Origin: Paramecium tetraurelia | Taxonomy: Eukaryota; Ciliophora; Oligohymenophorea; Peniculida; Parameciidae | Assembly (NCBI RefSeq): GCF_000165425.1 | Contig: NW_001799630.1 | Span: 499,734-563,733, forward strand | Direction of reading: 5' to 3' | DNA length: 64,000 nucleotides | Part shown: positions 36,001 to 48,800 of the stretch, piece by piece | Layout of the letters: every line of letters starts with the position of its first letter | Numbering within the stretch: the stretch's first letter is position 1 | Program-made: the position numbers and the translations under genes | The notes under the pieces: model-generated | Told to the model about the DNA's origin: nothing | The model's database searches: none | What the model saw: the letters and a program-made list of their open reading frames with translations, nothing else

Positions 36001-37935
36001 GGTTTTTGAAAAAGCAGCTGTGATTATATAATCGTCATAACTTATAAAGAAATTGTCTATTGTAATATCAGCTGGAATAAAGAAATTATTTTTTCCTTTA
36101 AGAAAAACAGTTCGACTCTTTCCAAATAATATGCTATGGCCTAACTTTTTAAATCTCTCTAAGTATTAATCATGCACTGAAGCCAAAAAGTCAGGCATTA
36201 ATTAATTTATGTGTTTGATATCTCTAAAATCCATTTCATTTTCATAACCCCAAAATTAAGAAATCTATTAAGTATTGATTCTAACGATTTGGCCTTATGA
36301 TTTCACTATACTAGAATATAATAAGCAAATCTTATTTTCCATGATATTTCCATTCAATAATTTTCCTTCTGCCAAGTTTTCCGTTCTTAAAATATCATTC
36401 ATCACCTTTTGCATTTTTATTGCTTATTAATAATCATTGACTATTATTGCATAATAAATTAATAAAATAATTACTTCGATCACAGTTCTAGGCTGCTCAA
36501 TATCTTCTATGTTTTCACATTTATAATTTTTTTCAAGCTATCTTTAACACTAGATGATTTTTTAACTTAGAGTTGAGGTTACTTGAAAAAGTCTCTTAAA
36601 ATTGTTTATCAAAGAAATTAATTATCTCCAATAATTCAATTTATAATCTATTACACTAATTATCATAGGTATGGAATTATCTCTTACTTAAACAGCTTCA
36701 TATATGTCTCTCGTTGACAATATTCTTTCATCTTAATATGAACCAGCTTTCATTATTTGATTGATATTCTCTTATACTTTTCTTACTGATGTCCATAACT
36801 AATTATGCAAACTCGGAAATATGATTTTAAAGAACATAGAATGGTCTTAATGAATGTTGTAGTATTGTTTTAATCTACACAGAGCAGTTAGTGGAGCTTT
36901 ATGAATGCACAAAAAATGAATCAGTGCCAATTCCAAGATTTCGTAATCTAATTTTAGTCTTTTACTTTGAATTATTTTATTTTCTAATTAACAAATTACT
37001 ATGTCAACCTTGTTGTAGTTCTTGTGCAGCATTTTACAACTATTTTTGTGTTGCATCACTTTAATGTAATGTAGAATATCTTCTTAATCATAGAATTATT
37101 AGCATTGAATTAAAATTTGAAATTAATTCCGAGAATCAACATCTGCTTTCCTATCATACAATTAATAAGATAGAACATATGCCAGAGTTCCAAAAAGGAC
37201 TGTAAAATAGAACATATTTTCCTCAGATTTAGTTATCAGAGAAATTGAGTTTACTATTACTATTGCACTATATAGAAAATTATATTAGAAGGCTAATTTG
37301 TTGTATTGCAGTCGATAAGGTTTGAAAATAATGACATCCAAACACAAGGAAACTCCTTGGAAAAGAAGCATTATCTATTAGAACAAATGAAATTCGAAAT
37401 CAATTAAACATATTGTATCCAAAATAACATTAATTATTGTAAGTTATGTAAATTTCCTAATAAAAGGATTACTGTGTATAAATTTAGTGGATCTATTAAA
37501 ATATAAATTAAAAGTTAGAATTGAGAAAAGGATAATCACACCAATTATAGAAAGTTCTATACTTCCAGATAGATAAGCCAACATGGCTACTTGAGGGATG
37601 TAAAATATCTTCCATAATAAGTTATTGTAATAAAATACTACTTACACTCTGAAAAAGCTCAAGATGAATAGGGTAATGTTGACCAATATCAAAATGATTT
37701 TAATAGCGTCTGAAATTTCAAAGTATAAATATGACAAGAGGATATATGGAACATTTAATTTAAAATCTGAATATTTCCAAACATTCCAACCATCTTTCGG
37801 AAAAATGAAATGCGTTCTCAAAATAAATTAAAATAGCAGTGCACCTTTAAAAAATGAGTCCCACAATTGAATTTTCGGAGATGCAGTCATTAAGTCTAAA
37901 TAATTTTTGATTAGCTTTTAAGTTATCTGCAACAT
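33070..37935 (-). CDS. Very large multi-pass membrane protein with PAS-like domain (ciliate TmcB-like)
   Basis: About 1,590 residues. Start MLQITQKLIKNYLDLMTASP is followed by a membrane half with six or more spans (DAIKIILILVNITLFIL; LSIIGVIILFSILTF; FYFTVLFGTLAYVLSY). A cytosolic helical block follows (HKAPLTALCRLKQYYNIHQD, VIDYKLNYWRQLISLI). A PAS-like segment has FWGYENEMDFRDIKHINQLM then PDFLASVHDQYLERF, and YDDYIITAAFSKTKEKCLFL. Two more membrane/lumenal modules come next (IQLSLILFIDLLIVLSIIMF; FLLVLLLIILLVNIGGFLL; IIVGLALIYFA), with Cys-rich loops. It ends at TGA 33070-33072. The first membrane half plus PAS with 'INQLMP...H' resembles ciliate TmcB-like PAS proteins as I know them. An intron probably lies near 36540-36580. 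Role unknown; sensing is a guess. Confidence 0.75.
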
Positions 37936-38334
37936 GATTGAAAGAATAAATTTATTTAAGCTAAACTAACTAATAACTTAAATTAATAATATATAATTAT
38001 CTTATTTCAAATTATTTATGATCAAAATAACTAAACTTTTTATCTCATTAAAAGAAAGTTTTTTATTCACATAGAGGATGCAACACACAGAGAAATGTTG
38101 CAAATTTAATTTAATAACATTATTTGAATCGATCTTGAATTATAATTCAGCATAACGTTAATTAGGATTTTAATAAATATTAATTTAGAAGAACTAAACA
38201 AATTATTCTTGAAATAATGAATAATCTTAGGATATTTATCATTATTAATGTCAAATAAAATTCTATTATGAAGAAAAATTAATTTTATTTGAGCATCCTT
38301 TTTCTCTAAAATAGAATTCATAAAATTTATCATT
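37936..38334. other. Intergenic, no supported gene
   Basis: About 400 bases between the start of the large membrane-protein gene and the stop of the next minus-strand gene. A 75-codon minus frame at 38106-38333 lacks any intron, motif or conserved look and is best explained by chance, given that only TGA stops translation here. Confidence 0.55.
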
Positions 38335-41226
38335 TCAAGGTAATATTAATATAGATTTCATTCCTGATGAGTCAAATACTAATTGAATAGGATTATTAGG
38401 TTATCTAATTTCAATTTATATTCCTGGTAAATTACACTTACCGATGTCTATAGGGAATAATAGATATGATAAAATGACCTCATCATTTACCCAAATCATC
38501 TACTTTACTTTTCCCATAACAAAAAATTGTTTTTTTTCTTGGTCCTTTAATTAAATGAAGAAATTCTATGCTTCCGAAGTCTTCAATTTAACTTAAATCT
38601 CAAAAGTTTGCTGAGTTTTGCAAGTAGGTGGTGATAAGATTTCCACATTTTGCAAATAAGATTACACAATCACGTCATTAACATAAACATTAATCTCATA
38701 TCTATGAGAATTTCTTTAATATTTAACTCTGAAATATCCAAATTATAAATAACTTGTTTGCTCTCTTGTTTAGAATATCACATTAAACTTATTTTTATTA
38801 TAGAAATCTAAATCAACTACTGGGACAAATTCAGTTTCTTCAGGAACTAAATCATAAATTTCCAATTATAAACTGCATCGACTAAAAGAGCTGACTGAAT
38901 TCTTGTTTCGATTTTATGCATTTTAATAGACACTACTCAGTTGTTTAAGTTTAATTTTGTATGTAAAAGGAAACATAAATTTAATTTTCTTGGTAATAAT
39001 ATCCCCTAATATTCTAAAACTAATATTCTTTTCCTGAATTTAGGTTTCTGAAATTAAAATTGTAAATTTGTTTGTTTTTATTATCTTATTATCAGTTTCT
39101 TTAAATTTCTATAAAGTATTTTTGTTTAAATTAAAGTTTATAAGCTCGACTTCAGTCGAATAACTTAATTCAACTTGTATTTCATTAATTTCATTTATAT
39201 AAGCGATATCAGAAGAAAAATTGATGATGGGAGGATCTCTTTATTTTTAAGATAAATAACTAACTTTGTATTTGTTTGAAAATAAATCAACATCTTAACA
39301 AATGATTGTGACAGATAATTTATCCCTATAAAATAACATTTATATATTACAAATATTTTCCAAATAGTTTAATCTAAACAGGCTTTTCAATTACTTTATC
39401 AGTTTATAACACTGAATTTTGGGTAGCAATAAATTCGATTTCATAATTCCTACAGTAAATAATTCCGGTCTCAATCAAATCCAAAATTTACTAGTTGATA
39501 TTCATTTCTATTTTTAACTAGACAAAGGATTCATCTGATTCTAATTTAGAAATAGATATGAATGAATTTGCTGGCACAACTATGTCTAATTTTTCATTTA
39601 ATTATGAGGCTAATTTTTTAATATCTATGATTTTGCTTTGCTCATAAAGCAATATTTCACTTAACAATTGAATCTATTTAATAAGTGGAGCTGTTTGATA
39701 TTAAAGATAAATTAAATTTTTATATTCTTCTATCAATCCAAATTAAATCAAATTGTCTTGGATTTGTTATTTCAAATCAAAGTTTTTATGAATCAAGATT
39801 TGCAAATATTTAAAATAAACATTTGTATATTAATAAGTAACCTAACCATTATCATTGTATTATTTCCAGATTTCAAAAATAAATGAAACATCTGGAGCTA
39901 ATTCTATCTCCTTTTGTCTAAAATTCATTATCTATTAATAATAAAATCTCTTTTTTTCACTCTTTATCTCAATAATCTGATCATTTTCTCTGATCACGTA
40001 ATTGGGTCTCCCTAAAAACTCAGGTTCTGATTTATATATTTAACAACCATATTATTCCATCTATGCATTTGTTTGCTGCTCTCCCAGGTTTTGTAATTTT
40101 ATATATGACAAGAGAGTTGTCTATGATGATTAGAAAAGATTACTTAACAGTAGTTATAGACTACGTTATAATTAACAGTTAAAATCTTTGATTCTAAAAA
40201 TCTAATAATTGATGTAAAGATCTTTACTCTCCACAAATATTCTTGAATATCAAATAAATTGCATTAGATAATATTTTTAAAAGTCTTAAAATGAATTTCA
40301 AATTATTAAATGACATCTTAGTATTCTAGGTTTCTAAATAACTTGAATCTCAACTGATCAGCAATCTTGCTATCTCACAAATAAACAATACTTCTCTGTA
40401 TTCTTCTGCCTATAGTAGCAGTTCATATGACAAATAGAAAGAGTTTTCGTCAGTGAAAGTTAATAATTCTCTTCTTTTTGAAGCGAGTTAAGTGACAATC
40501 TCATATGATTGTTACAGATGCTTATTTGTTTTCTTACTATTATTCTCAATTTCGCTAATCAAAGTTTTCTTGATTTCAAGAATCAACTTTTAATCGCTCA
40601 TTTCTTGCTTCTATAAATTACTAGCATCTGCTTTATATCTGTTGAAGAGTTCCAAATAAAAATTTTGTGAGTCCTCGACAATCATTTTTTTTAATCTTAT
40701 TATTTAAATCATCTGTGTACCTTTTTAATTATTGGCCAATGTTCTCAAATTCTACTGCAAACACTTTTCTTAAATCTATTTCCTTTTTTAAATAATTGAA
40801 ATCAAAGCCTCCCACATTTCTACCCGTAAGTATGATTATGATTTTGGGTTGAAACTTCTTAGCCAATAAGAGTGTCTGTTTTAAAGAATTATAGTTGTCC
40901 AATAGGCTATTAAGTTTTTCAGCTATAATTAATAGAATCAATACATTCTGAAATATCGTAAATCCAAATTACAACAGATGGAAACTTTTATATTAATTAC
41001 TAAAATTACTGTTTTAAGTTTATTCAACCAAGACAATTTCATAATACCCCCTCCTTAATGAGCTAATTTCTTGTATTCCAATTCTAGCAATATTATAAAT
41101 CTAAGTTCATTAATATTAAATTTACTATTGCATTCCGCCTTCAAAATTACTTAGTTGATTTTTGAGTTTCTCCTTATAATCTCCCAATATGCAGACGATT
41201 GATTTATTAGTTGTAATCAAATCCAT
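38335..41226 (-). CDS. Large unknown protein, possibly TRAPP-II-like
   Basis: Begins MDLITTNKSIVCILGDYKEK. Short introns (the first 25 nt, after GGMQQ) join blocks such as LNSLLDNYNSLKQTLLLAKK, FQPKIIIILTGRNVGGFDF and VFAVEFENIGQQLKRYTDDL. A helical middle follows (LSYELLLQAEEYREVLFICE). The C-terminal half is beta-rich and Ig-like: YINEINEIQVELSYSTEVEL, KIKFMFPFTYKIKLKQLSS, LQLEIYDLVPEETEFVPVVD and FFVMGKVKQMIWVNDEVILS. The stop is TGA 38335-38337. Helical solenoid plus C-terminal Ig-like domains and a 'GK..... LPGI' tail recall TRAPPC10/TRAPPC11-type tethering subunits; this is a low-confidence guess. Exon joins in the middle (39800-40500) are not fully solved. Confidence 0.55.
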
Positions 41227-41302
41227 GAAATAAATATTTATATAAATATATATATAAATCTATTTTCTGAAGAGTTGTGACTTCAATATAATATAAAATT
41301 AT

Positions 41303-42118
41303 TCATTATTATTAGCTCAATAATAATACAATCCCCCCAACTGACTATTATTCGCAAATAGGACAATAAGACTTAATCTTGATTTTGTCTATATTATTAA
41401 TCTGTGCATTTTCAAAGCACTTAAAATTGCAAAAAGAGTTTGAACAATTAATGACTGTAAGTTCATTATTAATGGTTTTTCGCTTAATATTTGAAAAAAT
41501 CTGTTCCAATTAGTAGTTCAGCAACAAATCAAATTTATTTTTATTAGACAAGGTTGTTAAATCAGAACGTTTAATGTTCACATTACCAAGACATTAAAGT
41601 GATAATTTATTAATTTTCAGATTTTATTCCATTAGCAAATACAACATAAATTGGTAATCTGTCTAATTATTTTTAGCATATAAAAGGTCTATGATACACC
41701 CTTAAGGTTTATTTTATTGATTATGCTTTACATTCACTACATCTTGCTATTAAATATTCTTGCCTTCTGCTTCTGTTTATATTATTATTGAAGAAATCTA
41801 AATTTAACTTGGATCTGAATCTCCTTTATTTTATGGTGTTTAATTAAAGGGTTATTATTTAAATTTTGTCTACCATGTATCTTCATTTTCTTTAGATAGA
41901 GAATGTATTTTATTTTATGCATCTTAAATTAATTTAGAAATATTATCCAGTTAATCTTTGCATTATTGTTATACATTAATTGGAATACCTTTGATCTTAG
42001 ACAATTAGTCTATAAATTATTGAAGGTAACTTTATATATTTTTTAGCTTTTCCCAATCAAAATAGTCTTACAGATTAAATATCTTTTATTACTCTTTATT
42101 TTATGCATTATGAGCCAT
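41303..42118 (-). CDS. Unknown 271-aa protein with C-terminal Cys pairs
   Basis: Intronless frame from MAHNAQNKEQQKIFNLQDYF to TGA 41303-41305, with many TAA/TAG Gln. The N-terminus is a coiled coil (SKIKGIPINVQQQCKDQLDN, ISKLIQDAQNKIHSLSKEN), then a Gln/Asn-rich linker. A structured end follows: TDYQFMLYLLMEQNLKINKL, LNYQLEQIFSNIKRK and VINCSNSFCNFKCFE, then SYCPICEQQ. The last Cys residues (C..F-C-x-x-x-C ... C-x-x-C) could bind one zinc, like a degenerate SP-RING/MIZ finger as in SUMO ligases such as Mms21. That reading is speculative; the Cys pattern itself is plain. Confidence 0.7.
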
Positions 42119-42864
42119 ATATTAATCTTTTGGAATTTTATTACGAGTTTATGCCTGTCCCTAATTCTACATTTTTTTTTAATTAAATTAAAATTTTTAA
42201 TATATTTATTAGAAATAAATCTAGTTCTTACAAAATGGATTTTGTTCAACGAATAAAAATTATGCTTATAGGGATTAAATTATCATGATAGGTAGAGCAT
42301 TTTTAAATTATGATAATTATATTGAATTTCATTGATTAATCATAATCTTCAATATAGTAATAAACTTTAAATTTTATACATAAATTTTAAGAAAATCTTA
42401 TTTGAAATAACCATAGATAGATTAAAGTACTTCATTTGCGTTTTAATTTTAAACAATCCAAAACTTACCTATTATAATCAATAATGCTCTAAAAGATAAA
42501 AATTATATTAATTTTATTGAAAATTATATCATAAATCTTGCAAAAGTAGAGCCATGACTAAATTTTTATTTAAAATCTCTTCACCTTTCAGCCTTGTAAA
42601 GTTAAAAGCACTAAATTATTTGGTAGACATAATGAATTCATAATTTTCTCGTGAGCACAGAAATTTGTAACCGCGGAGAGGTGTATTTATTAAATAAAAT
42701 ATTGATAAATTTATCATACCTTTAGCTCCTTATTTATAGATCAAGTTATGTATCTTTTTATAGTGTAATGTTAATTCAAATTAAAATAGAGGTAGGTTTA
42801 TATAGAACAATAGTATATATATTTTTTATTCATTATTAAACAATATTAATTAATTTATATATTA
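42119..42864. other. Intergenic with one short GC-richer island
   Basis: About 745 bases between two divergent genes. Most is AT-rich and without a coding frame. One patch near 42640-42690 (around CGTGAGCACAG and AACCGCGGAGAGGTG) is clearly GC-richer than everything around it. It could be part of a small non-coding RNA or a control element, but I could not recognise a fold. Confidence 0.5.
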
Positions 42865-45800
42865 ATGTAACTAAGAGGAGGAGGAGTTGGATGTATGAAA
42901 TATGGTAATGCAATAAACACTATTACGCCTCACAATAATTAATCGTAGGTCGAATAACAAGCTCCACCACCTAATTTATAAAACTAAATTATATTTCACT
43001 CAAATAGGATTGCTAAGAATGCTGTAACTGCTGTTGATAAAAAGAATGATCTAATGAATAGTTTTCAATTTTTTTTTATTCATGAAAGGCAACTTTGGGA
43101 ATAAGCAAAACATCCAAATTAATAATAAGAAAATATTGATTTAATTTTGGAGTGCCTCAATTAACTTTTACCAGCCTTAAAAATTTTTATCTAATCTAAC
43201 CATTTATATGCACTTTTTACTTCATAATTGATTTGTAGTTTAATTTGGGTAATATTTACATTCTATTCCACAAAAAAAGAAAGGATCTTAAAGGTTTAAT
43301 AATAGTAATAATACTTAACTGAAATTGAGTAAATATATGAAAGATTAGAGATAGAGAGTGAAGGATCAAAATATCAAAATAACATAGAATATGAATTATT
43401 TGTCATTAGGGCAGTATTATTTATTACTCCAACCGATTCGTAAGAAGGCTCTGAGATTCTGTCGTCATTTTGTTAAGGTGCCTTTTCAAGCCTAACTTCA
43501 TTCACCCTTGATGATAAATTGATTGAAAGTTTAAAAAAAGGAGTTGTATACTTATATCAATAAGGTGTGAAATATTCTAGAATGAAAAAATTAGAAATTA
43601 TATTTTCATTAATGAGTTTGAAGTTTGATGCTATGAATAAATTGGAAGAGAGTAAGGAGACAAATGCATAGAGTAGTAAATCCAAGGTAGTTGCTGAATT
43701 GTTGGGTAAAATGTATTGCAATGTTGTGAAAGAATCTAGCGATTGGGAAATTTGGTATTGTTGGATTTAAACATTATCTTCTTTATTTCAATTCAAGCCA
43801 GTGGTATAGAAGTTAAACTTAGAAGAATCTCTGAAGAGTGAGATATTGAACAAGGATTATGTAATTACAACACTTGGAGATTAAAAAATATTGTCTTTAA
43901 AATACTCTATAATTTAAACTGATATAAACTCTAAGAAAGTATTCAATAGTTCAACGACACTCTAAGAATTAGCCTAACTTTAGAATTTCATTTTAAACGG
44001 TTATGACTAATTATCTAATTATGAATAATAGTATTTTATTAAACTTCAGGCTTTAGATGAATAAAAGTAAAATAATTAACCATAATTGCCAATTACTTTA
44101 TCAAGAATTTCCTAATTATTGAATTAAGTATAATCTTTGTAATCAACATTTATTGAATTTAATGAGATTGTAATGTCTCAAGATTTTACAGATCAATAAA
44201 AGTTAAAGTAATCAGAGAAATTAATGAAAGAATCTCAAATGAAAATAATTGCATCTTTATAAGAAATAGAACATTTGGATACATTGAAAACTATTATTTA
44301 AGATTCATCTTAATCAAGAAATAGTTAAAGTATCTATTTTGATGACTACTATTAAATCTAATAAACTAATTGTCAAATTTATCTAATGAGATTGGCTGAT
44401 TTTGAAAAAGATAAATACCAAAAAACATCCAAATCTGTTGATTATATTAAAATTATTGAAGAATTAATTTAAAGTTCCAAAAAAGATGAAACTATTAATA
44501 AGACATTTGAAGATTTTAAAAAGTAACAAAATGACAAAGGTAATATCATGAATTTGTAAAATTCTTTGAAAAGTTTAGTTTGCAAAAAAGAAAAAAGTTT
44601 AAATTTTCAATAAGATGATTATTTATTGGGGCTCATCTAAGCAATAAATTTGAATTAATAATGGATATCTAATTTGGAATGGAATTTACAAAATTGCATA
44701 ATCTTACAAATATATCTAAGAATGTTATTATAAGAATAAAATAATGATAGAGATTCTAATCTTAAAGAATCAATAATTCGTATTGCTAATCAACATATAT
44801 CCTACTAATCATTAAGTTAATCAATTAAATTTTTATATAATCAATACTTTAATTGTGAATGTATTTTTTTTAAGAAATTTTCGAGACCTGAATAAAAATC
44901 AAAGAGTAATCTGGAAAAGTTGCTGATAACCTTATTAATTGATAATTTTGATGCCAAAAACACTAACCTATCAATTCTTAGTATCCATTTGTTTTCCGAA
45001 AGATCCTCAGATAAGAATGTGAAATTTGATTTGGAAATCTCAAAGATGATGGAGGAGGAGATGGATCAGTCAATAAGTTATATAAATTAAGTTTAAAGTG
45101 CTTTAAAAATGATTATTGATTATCTTCAATATGAAGATGGAGCTAATAAAGAAGTAACTGATGAATTAGGATATCTTAAGGACACAAAATGCATCAATGA
45201 AGTGAAACAAAAATTGAATGAAAATTACATAAACAGTTAAGAATGTTTGCAAAAGCTTTAGAATTATTTTGAAAAATTTAAGTAGATTTTTACAAGCTTA
45301 GAGACTAGTATTAAGGACACTGATCAAGGTTTTTATGAATATTTAAATCAGAAATTAAATTAATTAGATTAATTGATAGTGTTATTTACAGGACTTGTTG
45401 AATTATGTATTATTAATAAAAAAGACGAAGAATTAGTCAAACAAATCAAAGAAGATATTGGAGAGAAGTTAAATTAATTGATTGGTTAAACATATGTCAA
45501 AAATGATAATCTCAATATTTAACTTAACAATACAATCCAAGATGAAATTGAATTTTACAAAAATATTCATTCTGAATTAGAAGAATTGAGATAAAAATTA
45601 GAGAAACAATTGAATCAAGTTAAAGATACTGAAAAAGAACTATAATAAATTTAAAAAAAATAGAAAAATGTAGTAACATTAGAAAAGTTATAAAAATAGA
45701 ATAATAGTTATGATACTGTTCTCAAAGACACTAAAGACGAGATCACATAATCTCTTAGAAAGTTATAATAAGAATAAACTACTATAGAATTAGATATTTC

Positions 45801-48800
45801 AAAGATAAAAGAAAAATTAAGCTAAATACAAAAGATTTAACATAAGAAGGATATTGAATCTCAATTACACTTTATTTTGGTTTAAATAGAAAGTAAGGAG
45901 AAGTAATGTAATTACTTTGAATAGCAATATGATAAAATTAAAGAAGAAATTGTAGATATTCTATAAAATAATAAATGGAGAATAAGATAAGTTATTATTT
46001 ACGAATTGCAATAAATGAAGTAGTTTTGTTTATCAGAAAACACAATTAACCTAAGTTCAGGGCTTTTGGTTAAATTTTCAGTTTTTGAAACCAATAAAAA
46101 AATAAGACTACTATTCAACAATTAAGGGGGATAGGAATCTTTAAAGATCTTAAGTCATTATTGGCCAAGTCAAGAGCAAATGATTTAAAATAAAATCAAA
46201 GAAAAAATTAAGGAATTAAACGATATTGCTTAAAAATTGACAATAGAAACCTCAACCCAATTGAAAATTAAATATCAAAAGGAATATGGCAGATTGGAGA
46301 AAGAAATTTAGGGAATTCTAGGAAATGTGGAAAATATAGGAAATCAACTGGAGATAACAATCCTGTTTTTTTAGGATTTGAAGTAAGATCTTTTAAGAAT
46401 AGAAAATTAAATCAAACAACTTTAGGAAGCCATGGAAAGCATCAATAAGGATCTCAAGTTCTTAAAAGGAAGATCAGTGAAAGAACTATTTGAAATGAGA
46501 ATGAAAAGAGTACTTCAATAAAGGTTAGTTTATAATTCGGATAATGTTTATATTTAAATTTTAACAAAGGAAAAGATATTATTAGAAGATAAGGAAGATA
46601 ATGAAACTTTATTATTTACAGAGGATTTATTTGGAAATGGAGAAATTAATGAATTTATTTGGAAATAATAGAAAGATTCTTTATTAATTCATGGATAAGC
46701 AGGATCAGGAAAGAGTACAGCTGCTAGAAAGATTGAAGAATTTCTATGGCTTATCTATTAGAAAAACAAAAATCAAACTGATTATATTCCATTAATTCCA
46801 ATCTTTGTTTCACTTCCTTAATTAAAAGACCCTATATATTGTGCAATAGAGGAGACTCTTAGATCAGATAATTATAGATTTAGTGAAAGACAAGTAGAGG
46901 AACTTAAAGAAGCATTAGAACAAAAAAAATACAGATTGATAATCATTATGGATAGTTATGATGAACTGAAGCAACAATATATTGGAATGAATTTGAATCT
47001 CTCCAATAGAATTTCGAAATGGAGATGCAGTTCCGATAAAAACAAGTACCCTAAGGTAATTACTACTTCAAGATCAGAACTCTTCACAATAAAGGGATAT
47101 GGCTCTTGGTTTTTATCAGAATCGAATGATCCCAATTATTATAAGGAGGTGCGATTATTAAAATTTACAGAGAACCAAATAAAGCAATATATTCAAGAAT
47201 ACACATTCCTAAGTGTCAAAAGAATAATTAAGGAGTTCTATTTTGCTGCTTATTAAGATTAGGATTATTAAGAGTTTGAGAACGTTTATGTAGATATTAT
47301 CAAGACAGTAGGATTGCTAAATATAAAATAAGACAAGCAATAAATGCTTAGTCAGGATATCATTGAATCTTTAATTTTGAAATGCAAGCATTTTGTTTCA
47401 ACTGAACATCAGAAATCGCTGGCTTAGATGTTAATGGAGATTTGGTCTAGTTGGAAGTATGAAAACTTCATAAAGTTGATGGGGTTGGAGTAGGTCATAG
47501 AAACACCATTTATGGTGGAAATAGTGATGGCTGTTCTTCCTTATGTAGTAAAGTAGAGGTAGGAAATTAATAATATCAAAGAGAACTTTATTAAAAAATA
47601 CGTTTATTTGAGTAAATATAGTGATTCTTTATAAAAATAGGCGCTTGATGAATGGCAGGGGATAGTGAATAATTAATAGTTCCTTACAAAATTTATTCAG
47701 GAATTTTAGATTTCTGAATAGGAGAAGATGATAAAGCAATATTTTTAGAATAATTAAAGCTTTAATATAATAGAGAAGGCATTGCTCTTAGAACCCTTGT
47801 CTACATATGATTTTTATATCCAATTTTTAGAGCATTATTTTAAGAGATAAATAAATAAGCTGAGAGAAACAGGAGAATAGATTGATTTTGATTCAATAGG
47901 AAATCAATTATGGGAATTTGCTCATAAATTGGCGAATGAAATGACATTTAACAATTTGAGTTAAGTTCCTTTTTAACCGGGTGGATTAGTGTTTAAAAAG
48001 GAGGACAAAGATTGGAGAGATGACTTTTTTAATGATGATTGTTAAGAAGGGACGTTCAAAAGATTATTTAGAAAATGTATACCAATTAGATAGAAAAGTG
48101 GAATTTATTCATTCAATCACAAATCTTTATAAGAGTTCTTAGTAGCCAAATGGTTTATAGAACAATTGGTCAAGTTAGATGTATAAGAGGTCAAGTTAGA
48201 GTTGGAAGCGGTCAAGAAGGATCAATAAGCGGTCAAGTAGGATCAATAAGGATAGGAAAAACCTGTAAAAACTGATAAAGACAAGCAGAAATAATTAGTT
48301 AAATACAATTTCTTTTAAAAGTCGTGGGATTTTGATTATATGCAAGGACCTATTCGATTTATAATCAATAAAATAAATTTCAATGAAGAATTAAAATAGA
48401 AACTAATGAATATAATCTATTTTTCAAGATATCATGATGATTTTATTATTGGAAGTTCTAATAGTCTGTATTTATTAAATCTCTTAGGGTAGTAATTTAT
48501 AGAGACAGATTTTCAAAAAATCAAAATTAAATAAGTGAGTTTAAATAATGCTAACTTTTTTCGTTGTAATTTCAACTATTCCATATTTAACAAAGTGAAA
48601 TTGTCTGGAGTCAATCTGAATAATACTGAGATAAAGACAGCAACATGGGATATTTTAATTGATGAATTACCAAAAATAGAAACCAATATTGGAATTGCAA
48701 ATTAGATTATATATATTGAAGAAGAAAATATTTTTTTAGTACACGATCGTATTTAAGTCAAATAATATAACTTAAATTAGTTTTAGGAGGAAAGGAAATT

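Noticed and set aside
38106-38333. 75-codon minus-strand ORF just after the stop of the large unknown gene
   Set aside because: No motif, no intron, AT-driven composition; with TGA as the only stop, frames of this length arise by chance.
42460-42600. ACTTACCT match to the 5' end of U1 snRNA with a later AATTTTTAT resembling an Sm site
   Set aside because: Only eight bases match, the stem-loop sequences of U1 are absent, and such short matches are expected by chance.
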